Below are positions 8,036 to 16,628 of a DNA stretch of 64,000 nucleotides, piece by piece; positions within the stretch are counted from its first letter, which is position 1, and each line of letters starts with the position of its first letter. Origin of the DNA: Streptomyces sp. NBC_00620 (GTDB lineage: Bacteria > Actinomycetota > Actinomycetes > Streptomycetales > Streptomycetaceae); contig NZ_JAPENY010000003.1 in NCBI RefSeq assembly GCF_026341825.1, positions 2,480,001 through 2,544,000 of the forward strand. Direction: 5' to 3'. The position numbers and the translations under genes were made by a program. The notes beneath the pieces were generated by a model. The model searched no databases. It saw only the letters and a list, made by a program, of their open reading frames with translations, and was not told the DNA's origin.

Positions 8036-8824
8036 CTATGCGTCGCGCCGTCCGAACAGTGCACCGCCGATCAGCAGCAGACCCAGCGCGTACGCCGCCA
8101 GTACGCCCAGCCCCGGCCACGGGCCTATCGGGAGTCGGGCGAGGTCTCGGGTTGCCTGGATGGCCATGCCGGCCGGCATGGGGGCCCAGCTTTCGATGCG
8201 GTCCTTCCAGGTCGCCGAGCCGAGCAGGTCGGCCATGAGCGGGACGACGTAGAGGAGACCCAGGCCCAGCGTGATCGCGCCCGCGGTGTCCCGTAGGAGG
8301 ACTGCCAGGCTCAGGCCCAGGAAGGCTATGAGGATCAGGCAGAGGACTGAACCGAGGGCCGCGCGGAGGGTCGTCGGGTCGGTGAGGGTGAGGAGTGAGT
8401 AGCCCTCGGCGGGGGTGAAGCCGTTGTCCGGGAGGATCAGGCGGGCCGCGTAGAGGGACACGGTGATCGCCAGAGCGCCGGCTGCCGCCGTGGCTGTGGC
8501 CAGTACGGCCGCCTTCGACGCGAGGACTCGCGAGCGGCGTGGGATCGCCGTCAGCGTCGTGCGGATTGTGCCCGTGCCGTACTCCGCTCCTATGGACAGG
8601 GCTCCGAGGATCAGGATCGTCGCTTGGCCGAGCCAGATGCCCGTGAGGCTCAGTTTCACCGTGTCCTCGTGGCACGCGGCCGCCGTCAGGCAGTCCCGGG
8701 TGGTGACCGCCGACACCGAGGCCGCACCCACCGCGACGGTCAGGACCACGGTCGCGGCCAGGAGGAGCCAACTGCTCGGCAGCGTACGGAGCTTCGTCCA
8801 CTCGGCGTGGAAGGACGACCTCAT
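8036..8824 (-). CDS. ABC-2 type transporter permease (second)
   Basis: A 262-residue membrane protein with about six hydrophobic segments, an N-terminal cytoplasmic HAEWTKLRTLPSSWLLL and the ABC-2 motif SIGAEYGTGTIRTTLTAIPRRSRVLASK. The ATG at 8824 overlaps the stop of the preceding permease (ATGA), which fixes the start. It forms the last gene of a three-gene exporter operon (ATPase, permease with extracellular domain, permease). Confidence 0.88.
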   Translation of the reverse strand: MRSSFHAEWTKLRTLPSSWLLLAATVVLTVAVGAASVSAVTTRDCLTAAACHEDTVKLSLTGIWLGQATILILGALSIGAEYGTGTIRTTLTAIPRRSRVLASKAAVLATATAAAGALAITVSLYAARLILPDNGFTPAEGYSLLTLTDPTTLRAALGSVLCLILIAFLGLSLAVLLRDTAGAITLGLGLLYVVPLMADLLGSATWKDRIESWAPMPAGMAIQATRDLARLPIGPWPGLGVLAAYALGLLLIGGALFGRRDA

Positions 8825-10398
8825 ACGTCCCTCCTGCGCAGCCGCCAGGCGGCCAGGGCCAGGGCCACGGCCACGTACGCGCACAGGACCGCGAAGCCGT
8901 TCCAAGGTGCGAGGGGATAACAGCCGCTCTCCGGCAGGCAGTTGTGGTCCATCTGGGGGTAGTACGTCACCCCCTGCTGGATGGCGAACGCTGCCGCCGG
9001 GGTCAGCCGGAGCAGCCATTGCGCGACCGGCAGCGGAAGGGCGAAGGCCAGGATCTGCGGGAGTATCACCAGGACCACGACCACCGTGATCGCGCCCGCG
9101 CTGTTGCGGAGTATCGCCCCTGCCGCGAGGGCGAGGACCGCCACCAGGGACAGGAGCGCCGCGCTGCCGACGACCGCTCGCAGGGCCGGGGTGTCCAGGA
9201 GGGACAGGTCCGGGTACGCGGGGGGCTTGAACCCGTTGGAGCGCATGGTGCTCTGGGCCAGGGGGAAGGTGATCGCCGTTGCCACCAGGCTGACGGCGAA
9301 CGTGACACCGCCGATCACCAGGGCCTTGGCCGCCAGGACGCGGGCGCGCCGCGGGGTCGCCGTGAACGTCGTACGGATCATGCCGCGCTTGTACTCGGTC
9401 GTGATGAAGAGGGCTCCCAGCGCCACCATGAACACGACGGCCACGAAGACGCCCTGGAAGCTCATCTGAATGACGTCGGGGCCGGTCTGCTCCGGGGCGA
9501 TGTCGCCCCGGCCGGTGACGGTGTAGACACCGGAGTCCGATACCCGGGTGGTGCCGGGTTCGAAAACTGCCGGGCCGGACTCCGGGGCGCGGGCGCCGGG
9601 GGCACTGGGGTCGGGGGCGTTCGGGTCTGGGGCGCGCACGTCCGTACTGGTCCAGGTCGCTCCCTTGGTCCCGCCGCTCAGTGCGATGTGGTCGAAACTC
9701 GCCGTGACGTTCGTGCCTGCGGCCGTCTCCGAGGTGCCGCCGAACGAGCGGCGCAGGTTGTTGTGGAGGGGGGTGGCGACGAACAGGCCCGCCTGGGTCG
9801 TCTTCGCCAGCTCCGGCAGCGTGACCGAACCCACCTTCGTCCAGTGGGAGCCGTCCGCCGACTCATAGCCCGTCAGCTGTGAGCCCGTCTTCGTCAGCCG
9901 GAGCCAGCGCGGGTCACCGGACGCACCGCTGCCCGCCTTGTCCTGGGTGAAGTTCCACTGCAGACGGACGCCGTGGTCCGGGGTGACCATCAGGGCCGCG
10001 TACTGGCTGCCGACCTCCGTGCTCGCCTTGATGATGACCCCGGCCTTCGCCCAGGGTTCCGGGTCCCGACCGCCGAGCCCCTTCAGGTCGGACACGCGGA
10101 CCGTGACGCTGCCGTCGCCGGCCAAGGGCTGGTGGACGAAGCGGAACGTGTCGGTGACCTGGGTGCCGTCCGGGGCAACGGTGACAGGGCCCCCGCCGGA
10201 AATGGCGGAACCGCTCGCGGCGAGCTGGGAGATCAGGACCGTGGCCGTCGCCGCGACGACGAGCACCAGCACCCAGACGCGCACCGTCCAGAACTTGGAC
10301 CACTCCGCGCGAAGCAGACGTCCGAAGCCCTCGCGGGTGGGCGGGAGTTGTGAGCGGTAGGGGGGCATGGTCGAGGCCGGCGGCGAGGGAGTGATCAT
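8821..10398 (-). CDS. ABC-2 permease with inserted concanavalin-like domain
   Basis: The ATG at 10398 overlaps the stop of the ATPase gene (ATGA). Of 525 residues, the first ~55 carry a transmembrane helix (VWVLVLVVAATATVLISQLA). Residues ~60-270 form an extracytoplasmic region rich in beta-strands that resembles DUF1349/concanavalin-like folds (PWAKAGVIIKASTEVGSQYA, VRLQWNFTQDKAG, GSHWTKVGSVTLPE). The remaining part has the ABC-2 motif TTEYKRGMIRTTFTATPRRARVLAAK and further helices. A linker with repeated Pro-Asp/Ala units (around APDPNAPDPSAPGARAPE) joins the two. The large outer domain is unusual for an ABC-2 permease and may bind a glycan or a peptide. Confidence 0.85.
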   Translation of the reverse strand: MITPSPPASTMPPYRSQLPPTREGFGRLLRAEWSKFWTVRVWVLVLVVAATATVLISQLAASGSAISGGGPVTVAPDGTQVTDTFRFVHQPLAGDGSVTVRVSDLKGLGGRDPEPWAKAGVIIKASTEVGSQYAALMVTPDHGVRLQWNFTQDKAGSGASGDPRWLRLTKTGSQLTGYESADGSHWTKVGSVTLPELAKTTQAGLFVATPLHNNLRRSFGGTSETAAGTNVTASFDHIALSGGTKGATWTSTDVRAPDPNAPDPSAPGARAPESGPAVFEPGTTRVSDSGVYTVTGRGDIAPEQTGPDVIQMSFQGVFVAVVFMVALGALFITTEYKRGMIRTTFTATPRRARVLAAKALVIGGVTFAVSLVATAITFPLAQSTMRSNGFKPPAYPDLSLLDTPALRAVVGSAALLSLVAVLALAAGAILRNSAGAITVVVVLVILPQILAFALPLPVAQWLLRLTPAAAFAIQQGVTYYPQMDHNCLPESGCYPLAPWNGFAVLCAYVAVALALAAWRLRRRDV

Positions 10399-11330
10399 CG
10401 GGTCACCTCGGTCTCCGGGGCGGACGTGAACTCGGTCGCGTGCCGGGTGAGCTCCATGTACGCCTCTTCCAAGGTCGCCCGGTGCGCGCCCACTTCGGCG
10501 AAGGGGATCCTGGCGGCGCCGAGCAGCGCCACGATCCGCTCCGCGGGCAGGCCGGTGACCGTGAGTGTGTCGGCGCCGGTGACGGCGACCGTGCCGCCCT
10601 CGCGGGCGAGCAGTTCCATCGCTTCCGTACGTGCGGTCGTGCGCAGGGCGACACGGTCGCCGGATGCGGCGGCGAGCAGCGTCGCGACGGCGGTGTCGGC
10701 GATGAGACGGCCGCGGCCGATGACGACCAGGTGGTCGGCGGTGTCCTCCAGCTCGCTCATGAGGTGGCTGGAGACCAGGACTGCTCGGCCCTCGCCGGCC
10801 AGGCGGCGCAGGAAGCCGCGGATCCATTGGATGCCCTCGGGATCGAGGCCGTTGACCGGTTCGTCGAGGAGGAGGACCGGGGGGTCGCCGAGCAACGCGG
10901 CTGCTATGCCCAGGCGTTGGCGCATGCCCAGCGAGTAGCCCCCCGCTCGGCGTCGGGCGGCCTGGGCCATGCCGACCTGTTCGAGGACCTCGTCCACTCG
11001 GCGCAGGGACAGGCCGTGCGAGTGGGCCAGCCAGCGCAGGTGGTCGCGGCCACGGCGGCTGGGGTGCAACGCGGCGGCGTCGAGCAGCGCGCCCACCTCC
11101 AACAGGGGGGAGCGCAGGGAGTGGTACGGGCGGCCGCCGATGAGCGCGCGACCCTCGTCGGGGGTGTCCAGGCCGAGCACGGCCCTCATCGTGGTGGACT
11201 TGCCCGCCCCGTTCGGGCCTACGAAACCGGTGATCTGCCCCGGCTCGACCGTGAAGGACAGCCCGTCGACCGCGACGGTCCTGCCGAACCGCTTGCGGAG
11301 GTCTTGGACTTCGATCGTTGCGTCACTCAT
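10395..11330 (-). CDS. ABC transporter ATP-binding protein
   Basis: The 311-residue ATPase has Walker A GPNGAGKSTT, a signature GYSLGMRQRLGIAAALLG, Walker B PVLLLDEPVNGLDPEG and the H-loop SSHLMSE. It belongs to the DrrA/CcmA-like group that works with ABC-2 permeases, including the C-terminal ~80-residue domain after the H-loop. The start ATG at 11330 is the first in a frame that is open further upstream. Its promoter region is shared with the divergent histidine kinase gene, which suggests that the two-component system controls this exporter. Confidence 0.92.
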   Translation of the reverse strand: MSDATIEVQDLRKRFGRTVAVDGLSFTVEPGQITGFVGPNGAGKSTTMRAVLGLDTPDEGRALIGGRPYHSLRSPLLEVGALLDAAALHPSRRGRDHLRWLAHSHGLSLRRVDEVLEQVGMAQAARRRAGGYSLGMRQRLGIAAALLGDPPVLLLDEPVNGLDPEGIQWIRGFLRRLAGEGRAVLVSSHLMSELEDTADHLVVIGRGRLIADTAVATLLAAASGDRVALRTTARTEAMELLAREGGTVAVTGADTLTVTGLPAERIVALLGAARIPFAEVGAHRATLEEAYMELTRHATEFTSAPETEVTR

Positions 11331-11489
11331 GCTCAGCGAGATTAGGGATCGGCGGGCCTCGAGTCGTCCCGCCAGGGAGCCGTCTTCGGCACCCCTGACG
11401 CGAGGGACGGATCGCCTGCCGGGTCCCCCATGCGGGGGACAAACCCCAGGGTGACGCGCTGCGGCGCTGCCGACGGCAGAATGGCGTGC

Positions 11490-12773
11490 ATGAGCGAGGA
11501 CACTGCGCGACGCGGCGATGGGGCCGCGGGGGTGTGGGAGCGGGTACGGCGCTTCCCGGCCCCCGTGACATACCCGGTTGCCCTCGCTCTCCTCGCCTGC
11601 GCGGAGGTTCTGCTGCGGGTCGGGAGCCTGCGCGAGAATCTGGCACTCGCCCTGCTGCTCGGGGTCTGCACCACCCTTCCGCTCACCTTTGTACTCGGGG
11701 CCGACCGTGCCGTGGCGGTGCGGGCCGGGGCCGCCGTGGCGGTGACCTCGGCGGGGGTGCTGGCGCTGACGCCGTTCCGGGCGCTCACCCTGGCGGGCGT
11801 CGTGGCCCAACTGGCCGCCGTGTACTGGCTCGGGAGAGCCGGGGCGCCCCGGCTCAGCGGCGCGCTCGTCCTGCCGTACGTCGTCCTGGCCCTCGTCAGT
11901 CAGGACGACGTCGCCACCCGGGTGACGGCGGTCCTCGTGGCCACGCTCGCCTCCGCCGCTGCCGCGACCGGCATCACGCATCACGTCCGCAGCGCGGCCC
12001 TTGCCCACAGCGCCACGGAGCGGGCCTTCGCGGACACGCTGCTCGCGCATGCCGCGCGCGGTGAACGGGCGCGGATCGCACGGGAGTTGCACGACGTCGT
12101 CGCCCATCACATCTCGATGATCGCCGTCCAGGCCGAGACCGCCCGGCTGACCACGGCCGGGCTCCCCAGCGACGGCGCCACCCGGCTGCTCGCCATCGGG
12201 GACACCGCGCGGACCGCGCTGACGGAGATGCGGCGGCTGTTGGGGGTGCTGAGGGAGGACGCCGACGCGGGAGTCACCCGGCGCCCACAGCCCGGGCTGC
12301 GCCAGCTAATGGAGCTGATCGACGAGTCCCGGGACGCCTCCGGCTCCTGTACCCGGCTGATCGTCAGCGGTCCGGTCGCCGCGCTCGACCCGGGCATCGA
12401 GGTCACCGCGTTCCGTATCGTCCAGGAGGCCCTCACCAACGCCCGACGGCATGCGCCGGGGGCCGCAGTGGATGTCGAACTCCGTTACTCGGAGGAGGAT
12501 TTGGTGATCCGGGTCCGCGACAACGGGCCAGGGCCTCCCAGCACTGCAAGCAACTCGGACACCTCACAGGCCTCGCACGCCTCAGACATCTCGCAAGTCC
12601 CGCACGTCTCACACGACCCGCACATCCCGCATGTCACAGACGCCGGCCACGGTCTCCTCGGTATGCGTGAACGCGCCGCCACGGTCCGCGGCACCCTGCG
12701 TACCGGACCGGCGGCCGGCGGTGGTTTCCTCGTCGAGGCCAGGCTTCCCGTACGGGCGGAGGCCCTCGTATGA
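11490..12773 (+). CDS. NarL-family sensor histidine kinase
   Basis: The 427-residue kinase has about five N-terminal membrane helices, a HisKA_3 dimerisation motif with the phospho-acceptor His in RARIARELHDVVAHH, and an HATPase domain with ITAFRIVQEALTNARRHAP (N box) and RVRDNGPGP (G1 box). Between the G1 box and GHGLLGMRERA lies a ~35-residue insertion rich in His and Ser (ending HVSHDPHIPHVTDAGHG), unusual in the ATP-lid position. No ribosome site is visible; CAGAAT at 11477-11482 is spaced for a leaderless start at 11490, and ATG 11481 is the alternative. Its stop overlaps the response regulator start. Confidence 0.9.
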   Translation: MSEDTARRGDGAAGVWERVRRFPAPVTYPVALALLACAEVLLRVGSLRENLALALLLGVCTTLPLTFVLGADRAVAVRAGAAVAVTSAGVLALTPFRALTLAGVVAQLAAVYWLGRAGAPRLSGALVLPYVVLALVSQDDVATRVTAVLVATLASAAAATGITHHVRSAALAHSATERAFADTLLAHAARGERARIARELHDVVAHHISMIAVQAETARLTTAGLPSDGATRLLAIGDTARTALTEMRRLLGVLREDADAGVTRRPQPGLRQLMELIDESRDASGSCTRLIVSGPVAALDPGIEVTAFRIVQEALTNARRHAPGAAVDVELRYSEEDLVIRVRDNGPGPPSTASNSDTSQASHASDISQVPHVSHDPHIPHVTDAGHGLLGMRERAATVRGTLRTGPAAGGGFLVEARLPVRAEALV

Positions 12774-13513
12774 CCGAGACCCAAACCCACACCCCCACCG
12801 AAGCCACCGCCCCGGTCCGCATCGTCGTCGCCGACGACCATGAGGTCGTGCGTGCCGGATACGCCGGACTCCTCGCCACCCAGCCGGACTTCACGGTGGT
12901 CGGCACCGCGCGCGACGGCGCCGAGGCGGTGCGGATCTGCCGGGAGCAGCAACCCGACGTGGTCCTGATGGACGTACGGATGCCGGTGATGGACGGGATC
13001 CAGGCGACCGCCGAGCTGATGACGGCGCTGGCGGGCCTGGACGGGTCCGCAGCTCAGGCCGCTCCGCGCGTGCTCATCCTCACCACCTTCGACCTCGATG
13101 AGCATGTGTACGACGCCCTCGCCGCCGGGGCGAGCGGGTTCCTGCTCAAGGACGTCACCGCGGAGCGGCTCTTCGAGGCCGTACGGGTCGTCGCAGGCGG
13201 GGAGGCGTTGCTCGCGCCCGTCATCACACGCCGCTTGATCGCCGAGTTCGCGCGGCTGAAGCCCAGAGTGCCCGCGCAGAAGACGCTCGGCGCGTTGACG
13301 CCGCGCGAGACGGAGGTGCTGCGGCTGATCGCGGAGGGCCTGTCCAACCCGGAGATCGCCCTACGGCTGCACGTCGGCGAGGAGACCGTGAAGACGCACG
13401 TGAGCCGCGTCCTGTCCAAGCTCGGCCTGCGCGACCGTACGCAGGCGGTCGTGACGGCGTACGAGTCGGGGCTGGTCGTGCCGCGTACGAGCGAGCCGTT
13501 GGGGCCGTCCTAG
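12770..13513 (+). CDS. LuxR/NarL-family response regulator
   Basis: The 247-residue protein has a receiver domain with acidic pocket (VVADDHEVVRAGYAGLL), phospho-acceptor Asp in DVVLMDVRMPVMDG and conserved Lys in GFLLKDVTAERLFE, followed by a LuxR-type helix-turn-helix (LTPRETEVLRLIAEGLSNPE, ETVKTHVSRVLSKLGL). The ATG overlaps the kinase stop (ATGA), so the pair is translationally coupled. It probably activates or represses the divergent ABC exporter operon. Confidence 0.95.
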   Translation: MTETQTHTPTEATAPVRIVVADDHEVVRAGYAGLLATQPDFTVVGTARDGAEAVRICREQQPDVVLMDVRMPVMDGIQATAELMTALAGLDGSAAQAAPRVLILTTFDLDEHVYDALAAGASGFLLKDVTAERLFEAVRVVAGGEALLAPVITRRLIAEFARLKPRVPAQKTLGALTPRETEVLRLIAEGLSNPEIALRLHVGEETVKTHVSRVLSKLGLRDRTQAVVTAYESGLVVPRTSEPLGPS

Positions 13514-13589
13514 GCGGCGGGGGGTGCCCGGTTCGTAGGCGCGGGTGCGGCGTGGGATCCGTCGTGAGTTCCGCCGGTGGCCGTACGGC

Positions 13590-13973
13590 TCAGCGGGCGT
13601 CGTAGTCCAGGCGGGCGTCCGCGACCTTGTCCAGATTGAGGGCGGCCCAGTCGGCGAGGGTGGCGAAGAGGGGGGCCAGGCTGCGGCCCAGTTCGCTGAT
13701 CTCGTACTCGACTCGGGGCGGGACCTCGGGGTGGTAGGTACGGATGACGAGGCCGTCGCGTTCCAGTTGGCGCAGGCGCTGGGTCAGCACCTTGGGCGTG
13801 ATCTTGGTGATGCGGCGCTCCAGCTCCACGAAGCGCTGCCGCCCGTATTCGTTGAGCGACCACAGGATCGGTGTCGTCCAGCGGCTGAAGACGATGTCGA
13901 CCACCGGGGCGATGGGGCAAGCCACTTCCGGGTCGATCTCCATGTCGGTCGCCTGCAATGTGGCGTCGGTCAC
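13590..13973 (-). CDS. HxlR-family transcriptional regulator
   Basis: The 127-residue protein is a single HxlR winged-helix domain: conserved Cys-Pro near the N-terminus (VACPIAPVVDIVFSRWTTPI), the helix-turn-helix in RRITKITPKVLTQRLRQLER and a wing (YHPEVPPRVEYEISELGRSL). HxlR proteins often sense electrophiles or quinones through this Cys. GTG at 13973 follows a GGGGAGAGGGG ribosome site. It is divergent from an NmrA-like reductase gene, a frequent pairing, and probably represses it. Confidence 0.93.
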   Translation of the reverse strand: MTDATLQATDMEIDPEVACPIAPVVDIVFSRWTTPILWSLNEYGRQRFVELERRITKITPKVLTQRLRQLERDGLVIRTYHPEVPPRVEYEISELGRSLAPLFATLADWAALNLDKVADARLDYDAR

Positions 13974-14002
13974 AATCGACCCCTCTCCCCATTACTTTCC
14001 TC

Positions 14003-14012
14003 TAGGTACCTA
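14003..14012. promoter_or_regulatory. Palindrome TAGGTACCTA, likely HxlR operator
   Basis: A perfect 10-bp palindrome in the 116-bp divergent region, flanked by TTACTTTCC on one side and CTATG on the other. HxlR regulators commonly bind such AGGTA-type inverted repeats, and none is seen elsewhere nearby. The location fits control of both genes. Confidence 0.6.
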
Positions 14013-14089
14013 CTATGCCACCGCCAGTAGCTTCCATTCAGGCCCACAAGGGCCCGGCCAAGACCTCACATGGGCATATGGGAGCGAAC

Positions 14090-14920
14090 ATGATCGTGGT
14101 AACTGGAGCGACGGGCAATGTCGGGCGGCCGCTGGTGCGAGCGCTGGCCGCGGCGGGCGAGAAGGTGACGGCTGTCTCGCGCGGGGCGGCGGCTCCGGAC
14201 ATGCCGACAGGGGTGCGGCACGTCCGCGCCGATCTGAGTGACCCGAAGAGCACTGAGTCCGCGCTCGACGGGGCGGAGGCGCTGTTCCTGCTGACTTCCG
14301 GCGAGTTGCTCTCCGGCGGGGGCGGCTACCTGAGCGGTGTGCTCGATGCGGCTCGGGCCGGGGGCGTACGACGTGTCGTCCTGCTGTCCTCGCAGGGGGT
14401 CGGGACGCGACGGCATCCGCCCGAGCTGGAGGAGACGGTCAAGCGGTCGGGGCTGGAATGGACCATGCTCCAGCCGGGGGGATTCGACTCCAACGCCTTC
14501 GCGTGGGCCGAGACGGTCCGTACGCGGCGGGTGGCCGCAGCGCCCTTCGGCGATGTGACGCTGCCGACCATCGACCCGGACGACATCGCCGAGGTCGCCG
14601 CTGTCACGCTGCGGATGTCCGGCCACGGTGGCAGCACCTATGTACTGACCGGGCCGGCGCCCGTTTCGCCCCGGCAGCAGGTCGCGGCGATCGGGGACGC
14701 GCTGGGCGAGCCGGTGCGGTTCGTCGAGCAGACGCGTGAGGAGGCTCGGGCTCAGATGCTGGGGTACATGCCGGAGCCGGTCGCGGACGCGACGCTGGGG
14801 GTGCTGGGCACGCCCACGGTCGAGGAGCAGCGGGTCAGTCCCGATGTGGAACGGATTCTCGGGCGTCCGGGGCGTACGTTCGCGCAGTGGGCGGAGCGCA
14901 ACGTCGCCGCGTTCAAGTGA
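14090..14920 (+). CDS. NmrA-like NAD(P)-binding oxidoreductase
   Basis: The 276-residue protein begins with the Rossmann motif MIVVTGATGNVGRPLVRAL and continues as an atypical short-chain reductase of the NmrA/QOR2 type (VVLLSSQGVGTRRHP, SGLEWTMLQPGGFDSNAFAW, PTIDPDDIAEVAAVTLR). Relatives reduce quinones or act as redox sensors. ATG at 14090 is supported by GGAG at 14081-14084. Together with the divergent HxlR regulator it likely forms an electrophile- or quinone-response pair. Confidence 0.9.
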   Translation: MIVVTGATGNVGRPLVRALAAAGEKVTAVSRGAAAPDMPTGVRHVRADLSDPKSTESALDGAEALFLLTSGELLSGGGGYLSGVLDAARAGGVRRVVLLSSQGVGTRRHPPELEETVKRSGLEWTMLQPGGFDSNAFAWAETVRTRRVAAAPFGDVTLPTIDPDDIAEVAAVTLRMSGHGGSTYVLTGPAPVSPRQQVAAIGDALGEPVRFVEQTREEARAQMLGYMPEPVADATLGVLGTPTVEEQRVSPDVERILGRPGRTFAQWAERNVAAFK

Positions 14921-15051
14921 CCGGAGCGAAGTGTTCGGGGGCGGGGGGCTCGCACGGGGTGACTCGGGCGGTGTGACTCGCACGGGGGACTCGGACGAGG
15001 TGGCTCGCACGGACGAGGTCTGGAGGTCCTGTCCGGGTCGGCTCCTCGGTG

Positions 15052-16416
15052 TCAGAAGCCTCCTCCGAAGTCCCCTCCCCCGCCGCCGAAGTCGCCGCCG
15101 CCACCGCCGAAGCCGCCGCTGAAGTCGCCGGAGTCGAAGTCGGCGCCCGAGACGTCTCCGCCGTCGTATCCGGCGGAGCCGAAGTCGCCGTATCCGGAGC
15201 CGTAGTCGGCCGCGTACGAGGGGCTGGCCATCATGCTGCCGAGCACCGTGCCGACGAGGAGGCCGGGGAGCAGGCCGCCGCCGAAGTAGCCGCCCGCCCA
15301 GGGGCCGTAGGCAGGGCCCGCGTCCCAGTAGGGGCGGCGGCCGTATTCGGTGTCCACCTCGCGGATCGCCGGGTCGGCTCCGTCGGCGAGCCGGGCCCGG
15401 TCCGCCGCGCAGACCGGGACCTGGCGGGTCGCGCCGCCGGACGGTGTCCAGGTCGCGTCGGCCACCGACGGGCCGTGCCGCGGGTCGAAGAAGCAGGGGG
15501 CGCGGCGCTCGGGGACCGGGCGGCCCTCGCGGCGCGCGGCGAGTTGGGCGAGTGAGAAGCGGCCGTCCTCCAGGGCCTGGGTGACGGGGCGTACGTCCTC
15601 GGGGTGCTGGGCGGCGGCCATGGACGACTTCGCCTGCTCGTACGCGTCCAGCGCGCGTTCGTAGTCCGCGCGCATCGCGTCGTCCGCGCCCGCTTCAGCG
15701 GGGTGGAAGTCGAGGCGGTCCAGTTCCTCGCCGAACGCCGTGATGTCCTCGTCCACCACCACGCGGAGCTTGTCGAGGGCTGCCCGCTGCTCCTCCGCCC
15801 TGCGGCGCTTGTTGCGTCGTACGAGCGTGTACGCGCCCGCGCCGCCGGCGACGGCCACCGCGCCGACCGCGATCAGTGCGGTCGTGGAGACGCCGCCGCC
15901 TTCGGTGCTGCCGGAGTCCCAGCTTGCGGGGGCCGCGCCGCCGATGTTGGTGAGCGCGCGGTCGGTGAAGTCGTTCAGCTGGGTGTTGGTGTCCTCGTTC
16001 TGGACGCTGGTGACGAGGTTCTTCACGGCGGTGCCGGACATCACCGCGGAGTCGGCCTTGGCGTCGAACTGGTCGCCGAGCCTGATCGCGTACAGGCCGG
16101 TGATGCCGGTGGAGGTGCGCAGGTTCTGGAAGAGGTTCTGGGTGGGGAAGTCCGCGGGGAGTACGGCGAGGAAGACGGGCTTGTCCGCGTCCTTGATCTT
16201 CTTGGTGAGGGCGTCTGCTTCTGTCGTGGAGAGCTGGGCCGAGGCGGCGGGGTCCACGTACACCGGGGTCTCGCGGAGGGCTGCGGCTACCGTGCCGACG
16301 TCGGTGGCCGCGGGGGCCGCGTGGGCGGTGGGGGTCTGGGCCGTGAGGAGCGCCAGGGCGGCGAGCGTCAGTGCGCTCAGCAGTCCGGGGAGCGCTCTTG
16401 GGAGTGCGGCCCTCAT
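15052..16416 (-). CDS. Membrane protein with TPM-like outer domain and Gly-rich tail
   Basis: The 454-residue protein has a signal peptide (LSALTLAALALLTAQTPTAHA), an extracytoplasmic domain of ~150 residues that resembles TPM-like folds (ETPVYVDPAAS, KKIKDADKPVFLAVLP), one transmembrane helix (ALIAVGAVAVAGGAGAYTLV), a basic stop-transfer NKRRR and a coiled cytoplasmic region (YERALDAYEQAKSSMAAAQ). The last ~90 residues are Gly/Tyr/Asp/Phe-rich, ending in repeats of GGGGGDFGGG. Function is unknown; such proteins are common in actinobacteria. The 130 bp downstream contain imperfect GACTCG-type repeats and nothing else. Confidence 0.75.
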   Translation of the reverse strand: MRAALPRALPGLLSALTLAALALLTAQTPTAHAAPAATDVGTVAAALRETPVYVDPAASAQLSTTEADALTKKIKDADKPVFLAVLPADFPTQNLFQNLRTSTGITGLYAIRLGDQFDAKADSAVMSGTAVKNLVTSVQNEDTNTQLNDFTDRALTNIGGAAPASWDSGSTEGGGVSTTALIAVGAVAVAGGAGAYTLVRRNKRRRAEEQRAALDKLRVVVDEDITAFGEELDRLDFHPAEAGADDAMRADYERALDAYEQAKSSMAAAQHPEDVRPVTQALEDGRFSLAQLAARREGRPVPERRAPCFFDPRHGPSVADATWTPSGGATRQVPVCAADRARLADGADPAIREVDTEYGRRPYWDAGPAYGPWAGGYFGGGLLPGLLVGTVLGSMMASPSYAADYGSGYGDFGSAGYDGGDVSGADFDSGDFSGGFGGGGGDFGGGGGDFGGGF

Positions 16417-16563
16417 GTCTTCGACGGTACCTGAAGGTGGCTGGAAGTGGACGGGTGTGGGGGTGGGGCTTGTGGGTTTTCGCCCCCTCCGCCCCTGCCC
16501 GTCCCTTGTTCCTGGGGGCTCCGCCCCCAGACCCCCGTTTCGCCCGAAGGGCTCGTCCTCAAG

Positions 16564-16595
16564 CGCCGGACGGGCTGAAATATCCCCGTCCGGCG
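16564..16595. repeat. Dispersed intergenic hairpin element, copy 1
   Basis: An 11-bp perfect inverted repeat (16564-16574 with 16585-16595) lies in a longer element (about 16480-16612) that also has GGGGGCTCCGCCCCC. The element shares the phrases CCCCCTCCGCCCCT, GTCCCTTGTTCCTG and CGTCCTCAA-CGCCGGACGGGCT with the region at 21916-22124. It probably ends the minus-strand GH3 transcript. Confidence 0.75.
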
Positions 16596-16628
16596 TTCGA
16601 GAAGCGGAGCCCCAGAGCGCGGCAGTGC

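Noticed and set aside
15052..16416. Gly-rich protein as a PE_PGRS-like or structural repeat protein
   Set aside because: Only the tail is Gly-rich; the main part is a signal peptide, an outer domain and a transmembrane helix, typical of ordinary actinobacterial membrane proteins.
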